Positions 16,147-23,703 of a DNA stretch of 64,000 nucleotides are shown piece by piece. The stretch is from assembly GCA_041390685.1 (NCBI GenBank), contig JAWKPL010000001.1:62001-126000 (forward strand). The letters run 5' to 3'. The notes under the pieces were generated by a model that saw nothing but the letters and a program-made list of their open reading frames with translations, did no database searches and had not been told where the DNA came from. How positions within the stretch are numbered: position 1 is the first letter of the stretch; each line of letters begins with the position of its first letter. Position numbers and translations under genes: made by a program. This DNA comes from JAIBBD01 sp041390685. GTDB taxonomy: Bacteria > Chloroflexota > Dehalococcoidia > UBA2979.

Positions 16147-16823
16147 CGCGTTCCGGCATCCCGCAGTCGGTACCCCACACCTCGCACCGTCTCGATCGTC
16201 TCGAGGCCGAACGGTCGGTCCACCTTTTCGCGCAGGTACCGCACGTACACGTCCACCACGTTCGAACGCCGCTCGTACTCGGTGTCCCACACGCGGTCCA
16301 GCAACTGCTCGCGCGTGAGCACCTGCCCCGGACGCCGCATCAGCGCCTCGAGGAGCGCGAACTCCTTCGTCGACAGCGCAATCTCCGCGCCGCCCCGCCA
16401 CACCCGCCGCGCCGCCGGGTCCAGCCGCAACCCCCCCGCCTCGAGGAGCGTCGGGCGCTCCACCGGCCCGCGCCGGGCCAGTGCCCGCATCCGCGCCAGC
16501 AGCTCCGCGAACGCGAACGGCTTCGCGAGGTAGTCGTCTGCCCCCGCGTCGAGCCCGGCCACGCGGTCGTCCACCGCGTCCCGCGCCGTCAGCATGATCA
16601 CCGGCGCCCACACTCCCGCCGCGCGCATGCGCCGGCACACTTCGAAGCCATCGAGCCCCGGCAACATCACGTCGAGCAAGACCGCGTCGTACGCGTGCTC
16701 CTCCGCCATCCACACGCCGTCATCCCCGCGGTGCACGACGTCGACGACATGCCCCTCCTCGACGAGGCCGCGCCGCAGCAGCCCCGCCAGCTTGACCTCG
16801 TCTTCGACCACCAGCACCCGCAT
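16143..16823 (-). CDS. OmpR/PhoB-family response regulator
   Basis: 226 residues starting at the ATG that gives MRVLVVEDEVK, the usual beginning of a receiver; a GTG three codons earlier is possible. Asp51 in AVLLDVMLPG is the phospho-acceptor, with ARDAVDD and YLAKPF completing the site. The C-terminal winged helix ends with RSNVVDVYVRYLREKVDR and TVRGVGYRL. It is coupled to the kinase by a 4-bp overlap. Direct repeats of ATGAGA in the divergent region upstream are probably its binding sites. Confidence 0.93.
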   Translation of the reverse strand: MRVLVVEDEVKLAGLLRRGLVEEGHVVDVVHRGDDGVWMAEEHAYDAVLLDVMLPGLDGFEVCRRMRAAGVWAPVIMLTARDAVDDRVAGLDAGADDYLAKPFAFAELLARMRALARRGPVERPTLLEAGGLRLDPAARRVWRGGAEIALSTKEFALLEALMRRPGQVLTREQLLDRVWDTEYERRSNVVDVYVRYLREKVDRPFGLETIETVRGVGYRLRDAGTR

Positions 16824-16846
16824 CGCGTCCACATTGTGGCCGAATC

Positions 16847-16894
16847 ATGAGAATCCGATGAGAACGCGCCCGCCCGCTCTCACGGTCGTCTCAT
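16847..16894. promoter_or_regulatory. Response-regulator operator: two inverted pairs of 11-bp-phased ATGAGA half-sites
   Basis: ATGAGAATCCG and ATGAGAACGCG (16847-16868) are exact 11-base-phased direct repeats. TCTCAC (16878) and TCTCAT (16889) form a second 11-base-phased pair in the opposite orientation. This geometry is the standard footprint of OmpR/PhoB-type dimers. It lies between the regulator gene and the PepSY gene, implying autoregulation and control of the 16946-18053 genes. Confidence 0.6.
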
Positions 16895-16945
16895 CTCTCC
16901 CCGCTACGGTCACGTCATCACCGGCCCTCGGAAGGAGACACACCC

Positions 16946-17272
16946 GTGGAACGCAAGCAACGCTTCATCGCGATCGCCATCCCCGTGCTCGCCCTCGCCG
17001 GCCTCGGCCTCGGCGTCGCCGCCGCCCGAGGTGGTGACGGCGATGAGCCCCTCACCGGCGCCACACTCGAACGCGCGTCCGCCGCCGCCCTCGCCTACAC
17101 CGGCGGCGGCCAGGTCGTCGAAGCGGAAACCGGCGACGACGGCGCCGCCTACGACGTCGAAGTCCGCCGCCCCGATGGTGCCACGGTCGAGGTGCGCCTC
17201 GATTCCGCCTTCGCCGTCATCGGCCACGAGGCTGACGACGACAGCACGGACGACGAGTCCAGCGACGACTGA
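16946..17272 (+). CDS. PepSY-domain exported/anchored protein
   Basis: 108 residues from a GTG after GGAAGGAGA. The N-terminal hydrophobic helix (~8-26) is a signal anchor. Residues ~38-92 fit a single PepSY domain: LERASAAALAYTGGGQVVEAE, then AAYDVEVRRPDGATVEVRLDSAFAVIG. The tail is highly acidic (DDDSTDDESSDD). Small PepSY proteins next to two-component systems are typical partners or outputs of the sensor. The divergent placement and shared operator region support that here. Confidence 0.8.
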   Translation: MERKQRFIAIAIPVLALAGLGLGVAAARGGDGDEPLTGATLERASAAALAYTGGGQVVEAETGDDGAAYDVEVRRPDGATVEVRLDSAFAVIGHEADDDSTDDESSDD

Positions 17273-17300
17273 TCCCGCCCACGGAGACGAGGAGAGACAG

Positions 17301-18053
17301 ATGCCCCGACTTCGATTCGCGCCCATCGCCGCCGCCGTGGCGCTGCCTCTGCTGCTGCTCGCGGCCGCATGCGGCAACCATGACCCGTCCGAGGACGCGC
17401 TCCCCCCGCTCCCGTCCCCGACTCCCGCCGGCCTCGATCCCGCCACCTTCGTCGCCACCGTCGACAACCCGTACTGGCCCATGACCCCGGGCTCGCGCTG
17501 GGTCTACCGCGAGACCGACGCCGACGGCGCCGAACAGCGCGTCGAGGTGACCGTCACCGAGGACACCCGCTTCATCCTCGGCATCACCGCCACCGTCGTC
17601 CACGACATCGTCCTCGCCGAGGACGGTGCCGTCATCGAGGACACCTACGACTGGTACGCGCAGGACCGCGACGGCAACGTCTGGTACCTCGGCGAGGACA
17701 CGAAGGAATACGAAGACGGCAAGGTCGTGAGCACCGAGGGCTCATGGGAGGCCGGCGTCGACGGCGCCATTCCCGGCATCGTCATGTTCGCCACACCTCG
17801 CCTCGACGACGTCTACCGCCAGGAGTACTACGCCGGGCACGCCGAGGACGCCGCGAAAGTCCTCAGCCTGACCGCCCGCGCCGCCGTCCCCTACGGCTCC
17901 TTCGACGCCGTCCTCCAGACCTGGGACTTCACGCCGCTCGACCTCGAGGCCCACGAGCACAAGCACTACGCCCGAGGCGTCGGACTCGTCCTCGTCACCG
18001 ACCCCGACGGCACCGTCCGCGAGGAACTCCTCACCTACACTCCCGCCCCGTAA
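17301..18053 (+). CDS. Lipoprotein of unknown function
   Basis: 250 residues from the ATG at 17301 (GAGGAGAGA upstream). The lipobox LLLLAAACG predicts lipidation at Cys23. A Pro-rich spacer follows, then a beta-rich domain: NPYWPMTPGSRWVYRETDADG, VTVTEDTRFILGI, DTYDWYAQDRDGNVWYLGED, EVYxxEYY-type strands and HEHKHYARGVGLVLV. Similar extracellular domains with PGSRWVY occur in many uncharacterised exported proteins. It is 28 bp after the PepSY gene and likely in the same operon under the adjacent two-component system. Confidence 0.75.
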   Translation: MPRLRFAPIAAAVALPLLLLAAACGNHDPSEDALPPLPSPTPAGLDPATFVATVDNPYWPMTPGSRWVYRETDADGAEQRVEVTVTEDTRFILGITATVVHDIVLAEDGAVIEDTYDWYAQDRDGNVWYLGEDTKEYEDGKVVSTEGSWEAGVDGAIPGIVMFATPRLDDVYRQEYYAGHAEDAAKVLSLTARAAVPYGSFDAVLQTWDFTPLDLEAHEHKHYARGVGLVLVTDPDGTVREELLTYTPAP

Positions 18054-18123
18054 CCCGCGCTTCCGCTACCATTCGGCGCAGTCCGCTCACTTCCCACACG
18101 CCCGAGGAGAAAGCGGTCCGCCG

Positions 18124-19032
18124 ATGCACCAGCGCCTCCGCCCGGCCACGCTCGCACTGATCGCTCTCGTCGTCGTCCTCGTGTCCGCCTGCGGGGGAGG
18201 CGACGACAGCCCCACGCCCACCGCGACCTCGACACCGCTCGTCGCCACGACGGCCACCCTCACCCCCACCGCTACGAGGACCGCGACCGCCACGCCGACC
18301 CCCACCCCCTCGCCTACGCCAACCCCGACCCCATCCGCCACCCCCGCCGGCCCCACCCCCTCCCCGCCCGCTGAGAGAGCGCGGGTCCTCTGGATGCTCC
18401 GCGACCACGGCGGCACCAACGTCGCCGTCGTCCGCTTCGCCACCAACGTCGACACCGTCGCCACCCTCACCGTCTTCGGCAGCCCCGGCGAGCCCACCGG
18501 CGTCGAGCCCCAGACCGACTCCACCTTCGCGAAAGAGCACACCATCGCCACGCCGCTCGCGCTCGGCACGCCCGTCGCGATCAGCATCACCGTCACCGAC
18601 CGCAACGGCTACAAAGCCGGCGCCGTCCTCGAATACGGCAACGTCATCGTCGGCATGCAGTACTTCGGCCGCGCCCCCGGCTTCACCCCCGAATTCACCT
18701 GGACCGCCCCCTACGAGGGCACCGCCACCTGGGACGCCATCAGCACCTCCACCCCGCTCCCCCTCGGCCGCGTCCAGGTCTTCGGCAAGCGCGCCGGCTG
18801 CACCACCGCCGAGCAATGCCAGGCCACCCTCCAGGCCACCGCCACCGAGGACACCCGCACCCTCCACGAGGGCTACGAGTCACACTCCGTCCCCGTCACC
18901 CTCCCCACCACACCCGCCCAGGACTTCCAGCTCCTCTACACCGTCATCATCGACAACGGCCTCCAGCCCGTCAGCATCTTCTACCAGCGCGACCTCCTCG
19001 CCGCCGAAGCCGCCGCCGGCTCCTACAACTAA
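18124..19032 (+). CDS. Lipoprotein with Thr-Pro repeat stalk
   Basis: 302 residues. The lipobox VLVSACG gives a lipidated Cys23. Residues ~30-82 are a nearly pure Thr/Pro/Ala/Ser stalk built from short (T-P) and (T-A-T) units, as in cell-surface proteins that must project through the envelope. The globular part (~85-302) begins ARVLWMLRDHGGTNVAVVRFATNVDTVATL, resembles a fibronectin/Ig-like fold, and contains a Cys pair (GCTTAEQC). No enzyme motif is seen. The same direction and short gaps suggest it may extend the preceding operon. Confidence 0.72.
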   Translation: MHQRLRPATLALIALVVVLVSACGGGDDSPTPTATSTPLVATTATLTPTATRTATATPTPTPSPTPTPTPSATPAGPTPSPPAERARVLWMLRDHGGTNVAVVRFATNVDTVATLTVFGSPGEPTGVEPQTDSTFAKEHTIATPLALGTPVAISITVTDRNGYKAGAVLEYGNVIVGMQYFGRAPGFTPEFTWTAPYEGTATWDAISTSTPLPLGRVQVFGKRAGCTTAEQCQATLQATATEDTRTLHEGYESHSVPVTLPTTPAQDFQLLYTVIIDNGLQPVSIFYQRDLLAAEAAAGSYN

Positions 19033-19080
19033 CCCCCCCGCGCCCCCAACAACCGCCGAGGCCACCCACCGACCTCGACC

Positions 19081-19232
19081 CGCGCGGGGCACAGACCGGC
19101 CGCGCATGCCGGGGAGTCGAGGAGACGGCAGCCCCCTCAGGGGCGTGGGCGGGCCCTCCGAACAACAACTGCCGGCCGCGCAGCGGCCGTCCTCATCGCG
19201 CCGCGCAGCGGCGCCCCCCGCCGCCTGCCCCG
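19081..19232 (+). repeat. Structured intergenic repeat, copy R4
   Basis: The best-preserved copy. It has GGGCGGGCCCTCCGAACAAC followed by the two hairpins GGCCGCGCAGCGGCC and CGCCGCGCAGCGGCG. It fills the gap between two convergent genes (19033-19238) and closely matches R1 in the second half. Confidence 0.65.
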
Positions 19233-19238
19233 CCGAGG

Positions 19239-19883
19239 TCAGCGCAGACTGAACGGCGGATACCGGTCCGTCAGCATCAGGAACGCATACGCCTGCACCC
19301 GCAGCCCCCACCGCCCCACACCCACCACATAGTCGAACAGCCCCCGCGGATACCGGCCCGTGAACAGAATTGCGAACCACGCCGCGATCACCGCCAGCAC
19401 CGCCCCGAGGATCAAGAAGAACAGCACGATGTAATGCGGGATCGCCAGCAACCACTTCACGAGGGGCAACCACCGGTTCAGCGCACGCGCGTCCGGATAG
19501 TCCAGCTCCACGTGCACCGCCTGCTCATCCTCCGTCGACGGATACTCATCCCGCAGCAGCGCGAGGTACGCCCCCACCCTCGAGGAGAACCGAGTCAGCC
19601 CGAGCAGAAAGTCGAACCACCACCGCGGATACCGCTGCCGGAACAGGATCATCAGCGCCAGCGCGAACCCGATCCCGCCCACGATCGTCCCGCCCGAGTC
19701 CCGCGCCGACGCCCCACCGTCCCCGATGCTCACCGCCCCGCCCCCGCCGCTGCTCACCAGCGCCAGGATCACAAAGATCGGCACCACCCACAGCAACCGA
19801 AACGCCGAGGACACCCGGTCCAGCCGCTCCGGATACTCCACCTCCAGCCGCGCCGCATACGAGGTCACCTGCTCGTTCATCAC
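19239..19883 (-). CDS. DUF4389-type membrane protein
   Basis: 214 residues. The pattern YPERLDRVSSAFRLLWVVPIF, the later YPRWWFDFLLGLTRFSSRVGAYLALLRDEYPS, and a second copy LVKWLLAIPHYIVLFFL...FTGRYPRGLFDYVVGVGRWGLRVQAYAFLMLTDRYPPF is typical of DUF4389 proteins. These have two to three membrane helices and tandem R-x-Y-P-x-x-(L/W)-F-x-F motifs. The biological role is unknown. The gene ends against the R4 repeat. Confidence 0.88.
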   Translation of the reverse strand: MMNEQVTSYAARLEVEYPERLDRVSSAFRLLWVVPIFVILALVSSGGGGAVSIGDGGASARDSGGTIVGGIGFALALMILFRQRYPRWWFDFLLGLTRFSSRVGAYLALLRDEYPSTEDEQAVHVELDYPDARALNRWLPLVKWLLAIPHYIVLFFLILGAVLAVIAAWFAILFTGRYPRGLFDYVVGVGRWGLRVQAYAFLMLTDRYPPFSLR

Positions 19884-19984
19884 TCCACCTCACTCACCCA
19901 CCAACCGAGGCCAACCGGCCCCCGCGTGCAGCGCACTTTACGCCTCGACCTACCCGCGATGTCCGAGCGCTCCGGTGGACCGAC

Positions 19985-22555
19985 CTATCCATCGACGCGA
20001 ATCGCGGGCCTCAGCCGAGAGAATATCTCGGCGAAGAGAGGTAATTGAATATCCGCCGCGACTTCGAGGGAGATGGCCATTCCGTATGGCACACCCGTAT
20101 CGTCACCTGCATCCGCGGTGTCGCGCCGGTTCACCCTGAAACGCAAGACGCCACCCTCGACAAACGCGGATGCACGCTCGCCTTCGAACACTTCGTGCTG
20201 CACCGTGCCTCGGCGTGCCATGTTCATTTCGACCTCAGAACGCTTGACGTCGATCTGGTGCTCGGAACCATCAGCAGCCTCGAACCACAATGCGGCCTGG
20301 CGGTAACTACGATGATTCAACGTTGTCGGACTGAGCCACGCCAACGTCAATGTGAGTCGTCGTCGCAGTCGGACACCCGCCAGGCTTGGAGGCAATGGTA
20401 CTTCGTAGAGCTCGGCTTCATCTCGTGCCAATTTCCCCCATCCGACCAAGGTCACGCGCTGATCGGTGCCTCCCAGTGCCCGCTCTTCCTCGATCGCGCC
20501 GAACCCGAGCAGTCGCGTAAGCTCTCTCCTCCTCCGAACGGGAGGGACATCGCTGAGCGCTCTTTCAATCACGGTCGCGGCATCTCCCCAACACGCCGCG
20601 TGCACCACGAGGCATTTCGTCAGCACAGTTCGAAACTCGTCGGGGATCTGCGTCGTCTCTTCCAGCAGCTCATATACACGTGCAGCAAGGTGTGAAATCG
20701 TTGCCGCCGCGTTACTTGTTCCGTGAACAAACGTCGTTGCTGCTAAGTCCCCAGGCGGCCCAACTGCTGCGACTTGCACCCCCGGGGCTCGTCCCGATGG
20801 GAGACTCTGGAGGACCTCGTTGCCGTCGGTACCCATGGGCAAACCGAATCGATACGATATTCTCCCGCCCCGCGCAAGGACATCTGGCTTTACGCTTCGC
20901 CCGTAGCCCAGTCCAAGTGCGTTAATAGGACTGGGCAAAATCTCACTTGTATAGACTGCGAGTGCCCGTGGATGCATAGCCCCAGAGCCGTCTCCGTTTA
21001 CGGCGGCAACCGTCAGTCCATTCACTGACTCCGCTGGCGAAAGAAGCCGCCTAAGACGTGCGTCAGACCATAGTGCTCGCAGAATCAAGTGTGTCTTTGC
21101 ATCCGCTTCCAGTTCGTCGAAAGTGCTACGTGACATGAATAGGGGAACCTGTGCATCGTGATTGCCGGCGCTCACCACGAATAGGACGTTGTACTTCCAG
21201 GAAAGCCAGTCCAATAGCCTGGCCATCGGGCTGATAATCGAATCGAACGGGCGCCAAGAGTCGCCGATCGAGAAATTGACGATCCTCACAGTCGGAGCCG
21301 CGGGTATCACCGACCCCCCCGTAACTTCGAACATCTCTCGCACAGCACGATGGATCAAATCGACGCTCAGCACATCGTCGGGGAGCCTTTCAGCTCGTTC
21401 TATATGCCGGGAGTCGGGCCGCATGACCGGTCGAACATAGACTAAGTTCCCGAGTGTGGTCCTTGGACTTGATAGGTCCCCATGCACAAGAATCGACGCC
21501 ATCGCAGTTCCGTGCCGCTGCTCAGCCGCTTCATATACAGAAGCCATGTCGTCCGCGTCATTTAGTAGTAACCGTCCCGCCAACAGCGCGTGGTTCGTCA
21601 GCGGCAACCCGTCCAACAAGGCGAGACGGGGCAGACCGAGCGTCTCCGAAGGCGATTCCGATTGCGCGGTCGTACGTAGCTCATCCACCGGATTGACCGG
21701 CGCGGTGAATTGTGCGGCCGGGCGAATGAACATGATCGACCCCGCCCGAACAACTTCAACTTCCCGCCCCTGCACGAGGCCTGCAGCAACGCCGGCCGGA
21801 ATGTTAACCAACATCGCGTGGTAGCCGATCTCCGGAATGAGAGCGGTTGCTTGTACCGATCCTCCGCTCGCAGCGACCAGCCCACGAATACTCTCTTCGG
21901 CGTGTAGCCTCGACTCTGCTGTGCCGCGGAACCATAGTTCGATCTCTGCAGGGACCGTCTCATCGCCCACCTGAAGGCGATCCGCCCGGTCCTCCGCAAG
22001 ACCCGTGTCGAGGACGCGGTCCCGGTAACCCCAAAGACGGATGTCGCGAAGCTGATCGAAAAGATCCCGCCAGGGGGTTTGACCGCGTGGCCAGCCCTCG
22101 TCGGCTCCCCCCTTGATTCGAAGGTAGAGCTCCCAGAGTCGTCGGAGCTCGGCGATCGCCTCCTGGTCGGCCAGCACCAAATAGACTCTGGCCGGGATCC
22201 CTGGCTCGGTCGAGCCATCGCTCCCACGGAAGTCGGCATCCTCGTCAACGCGGAATTCATCGGATTCGACCAGCCATTCCCACCCAGGCATTCGGCGGAC
22301 GGCACGAACGAATTCGTCGACTGAACCAGCCACCTCAAACACGATCACTTCCTCGGGTGCTGCGTCCATCGCACTCCGCTGGAATGTTCGGCTTCGCTGG
22401 CGAAATTGCTCCTCGAGTTCGAGGATACGGGGCGTAACGCGTTCCTGCTGCCGCTGCCATCCCGGACTTGATGGACGGGCACCGCCGCCACCCCGCCTCA
22501 CGGAACGTGGCTCCTGCCTAACCGGTCTCAGAAAAATGAACGGTCGGTCGGGCAT
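19985..22555 (-). CDS. Cytosolic subtilisin-like (S8) serine protease of an AAA ATPase-linked pair
   Basis: 856 residues with no signal peptide. The catalytic triad is intact: Asp315 (LALLDGLPL), His348 (RHGTAMAS) and Ser614 (HGTSNAAAT), with oxyanion Asn465 (VSAGNHD). Residues 1-300 are a non-catalytic N-terminal region with a coiled-coil-like stretch (~35-62), and ~640-856 form a C-terminal beta-rich domain. Secreted subtilases have signal and pro-peptides; this one has neither, so it should act inside the cell under partner control. The AAA+ gene lies 10 bp upstream in the same operon. GC content is lower and codon use less biased than in neighbours, suggesting acquisition. Targets are unknown; an anti-phage or stress-triggered role is inference. 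Confidence 0.85.
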   Translation of the reverse strand: MPDRPFIFLRPVRQEPRSVRRGGGGARPSSPGWQRQQERVTPRILELEEQFRQRSRTFQRSAMDAAPEEVIVFEVAGSVDEFVRAVRRMPGWEWLVESDEFRVDEDADFRGSDGSTEPGIPARVYLVLADQEAIAELRRLWELYLRIKGGADEGWPRGQTPWRDLFDQLRDIRLWGYRDRVLDTGLAEDRADRLQVGDETVPAEIELWFRGTAESRLHAEESIRGLVAASGGSVQATALIPEIGYHAMLVNIPAGVAAGLVQGREVEVVRAGSIMFIRPAAQFTAPVNPVDELRTTAQSESPSETLGLPRLALLDGLPLTNHALLAGRLLLNDADDMASVYEAAEQRHGTAMASILVHGDLSSPRTTLGNLVYVRPVMRPDSRHIERAERLPDDVLSVDLIHRAVREMFEVTGGSVIPAAPTVRIVNFSIGDSWRPFDSIISPMARLLDWLSWKYNVLFVVSAGNHDAQVPLFMSRSTFDELEADAKTHLILRALWSDARLRRLLSPAESVNGLTVAAVNGDGSGAMHPRALAVYTSEILPSPINALGLGYGRSVKPDVLARGGRISYRFGLPMGTDGNEVLQSLPSGRAPGVQVAAVGPPGDLAATTFVHGTSNAAATISHLAARVYELLEETTQIPDEFRTVLTKCLVVHAACWGDAATVIERALSDVPPVRRRRELTRLLGFGAIEEERALGGTDQRVTLVGWGKLARDEAELYEVPLPPSLAGVRLRRRLTLTLAWLSPTTLNHRSYRQAALWFEAADGSEHQIDVKRSEVEMNMARRGTVQHEVFEGERASAFVEGGVLRFRVNRRDTADAGDDTGVPYGMAISLEVAADIQLPLFAEIFSRLRPAIRVDG

Positions 22556-22565
22556 TGCTCGCTCG

Positions 22566-23543
22566 CTACGAAGTCGTTCCAGTGACCTTGCGTCGGCTAT
22601 TCCATTGTCGCAGGCGGCTCTTCAGGATCTCGTCGGGCTTGGCCTCTCCTTGCTGCAAGACCATACGGCGCTGTACGTCAAGCACGAAGTCGGTTAGCTC
22701 AGCGAAACTTGAACCCGCGAGAGATCGACTGATGGAATCGTAAGAGCGCCGCGACTCCCCTACCGCCGAACCAAGGCGCGCGCGCAGAAATGCCTCACGC
22801 TGGATTGGCCCCGGAGCCGGAAGCTCCAGCCGAACCTCAAACCGCCGCCACACGGCGCGATCGAGCAACTCAGGATGATTGGTTGCTGTCACCACCACAA
22901 CGTGGCTCGGGAGCGAGTCAATCTGCAGCAGCAAGGAGCTCACGACACGCTTCACCTCCCCGGTATCGTGTGGGTCACCACGCTCCTTGGCAATCGCGTC
23001 GAATTCGTCAAAGAAGAGAACGCACTGCCGAGTCCTAACAAAGTCGAACAGTTGGCTGATCCGATAGGCCGTTTCGCCCAGATAACTCCCAATAATGCGA
23101 TCGTATCGCACGGACATGAGAGGAACAGCGAGCTCGAATGCCAACGCCTCGGCGAGAGAGGTTTTCCCGTTTCCTGGAGGCCCTACCAGCATGATCCGGT
23201 GACGCGGTTCGAGGTTGAAGGACTGCAACAACGTGCGCCTCTGCTGCTCCTCTATCAGTTCACCAACGATCTCCAACAGTGGCGCGGCGAGATAGAGGTC
23301 AGTCAGGCTTCGGGCGGGTAAAGTAGCGTGCACATATGCGTCCGCTGCTGCATCCCCTAAGGTGCTCAGGAGTACGCCTTCCTTCTCCGGGCGCCGTATC
23401 CGCTGCTCTAGCTGATCGGCGAGAACATCGTGACGTCGCCCGCGCTCCTCGGCGATGAGCGCCTCGGCAGCACGACGGAACATCACTCGGTCGCCGGCAG
23501 ACCCGGACTCCACGAGCTTCAGCAGCAAGTCACCTCTAGCCAT
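22566..23543 (-). CDS. AAA+ ATPase (FtsH/katanin-like) paired with S8 protease
   Basis: 325 residues. An N-terminal helical region (~1-105) precedes one AAA+ module: Walker A GPPGNGKT (121-128), pore-loop-like YDRIIGSYLGET, Walker B VLFFDEFDAI (175-184), sensor-1 Asn222 in TATNHPELLDRA and arginine fingers in WRRFEVRLELP (Arg233/Arg234). The C-terminal helical lid follows. No protease or nuclease domain is fused; the S8 protease is encoded immediately downstream. The likely model is that the ATPase recognises or unfolds a target and delivers it to, or activates, the protease. Divergent from metE. Confidence 0.88.
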   Translation of the reverse strand: MARGDLLLKLVESGSAGDRVMFRRAAEALIAEERGRRHDVLADQLEQRIRRPEKEGVLLSTLGDAAADAYVHATLPARSLTDLYLAAPLLEIVGELIEEQQRRTLLQSFNLEPRHRIMLVGPPGNGKTSLAEALAFELAVPLMSVRYDRIIGSYLGETAYRISQLFDFVRTRQCVLFFDEFDAIAKERGDPHDTGEVKRVVSSLLLQIDSLPSHVVVVTATNHPELLDRAVWRRFEVRLELPAPGPIQREAFLRARLGSAVGESRRSYDSISRSLAGSSFAELTDFVLDVQRRMVLQQGEAKPDEILKSRLRQWNSRRKVTGTTS

Positions 23544-23591
23544 TTCGTCAATCTACACGTATCGGGCCACACCCACACCCACCCCACGCCT

Positions 23592-23620
23592 CCCCCATCC
23601 TCCCTACCCCCAACTCCCCC
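23592..23620 (-). other. G-quadruplex-forming tract next to metE promoter
   Basis: On the + strand CCCCC-ATCCT-CCC-TA-CCCCC-AACT-CCCCC; the reverse strand therefore has four G-runs of 3-5 with loops of 2-5 nt, satisfying the usual quadruplex pattern, with more G-runs beyond it. It abuts TATACT (23621-23626), a possible metE -10, and lies in the region transcribed or initiated for the divergent AAA/S8 operon. Confidence 0.55.
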
Positions 23621-23626
23621 TATACT
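23621..23626 (+). promoter_or_regulatory. Putative metE -10 element
   Basis: TATACT directly follows the C-rich tract. It would give a leader of about 70 nt before metE. I see no SAM or cobalamin riboswitch signature in that leader. The -35 position falls inside the C-rich tract and has no TTGACA match. Confidence 0.35.
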
Positions 23627-23703
23627 TGACCTCACGCCCGGCGACGCCACCCCGACCGCCCGAGGCCACACCCACCCTCCTGCACACACTCGGAGCCACA
23701 GCC

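Noticed and set aside
14782..16713. 643-residue frame suggesting a fused regulator-kinase
   Set aside because: Its first ~190 residues are an out-of-frame reading of the OmpR-type regulator; the kinase starts at 16146 and overlaps the regulator by ATGA.
18816..20048. 410-codon forward frame spanning the lipoprotein end, R4 and DUF4389 gene
   Set aside because: Low-complexity His/Arg/Pro shadow crossing a convergent gene pair; no start signal.
23627..23703. Possible SAM or cobalamin riboswitch before metE
   Set aside because: The leader is short and has no SAM-box or B12-box sequence or stem pattern that I can draw.
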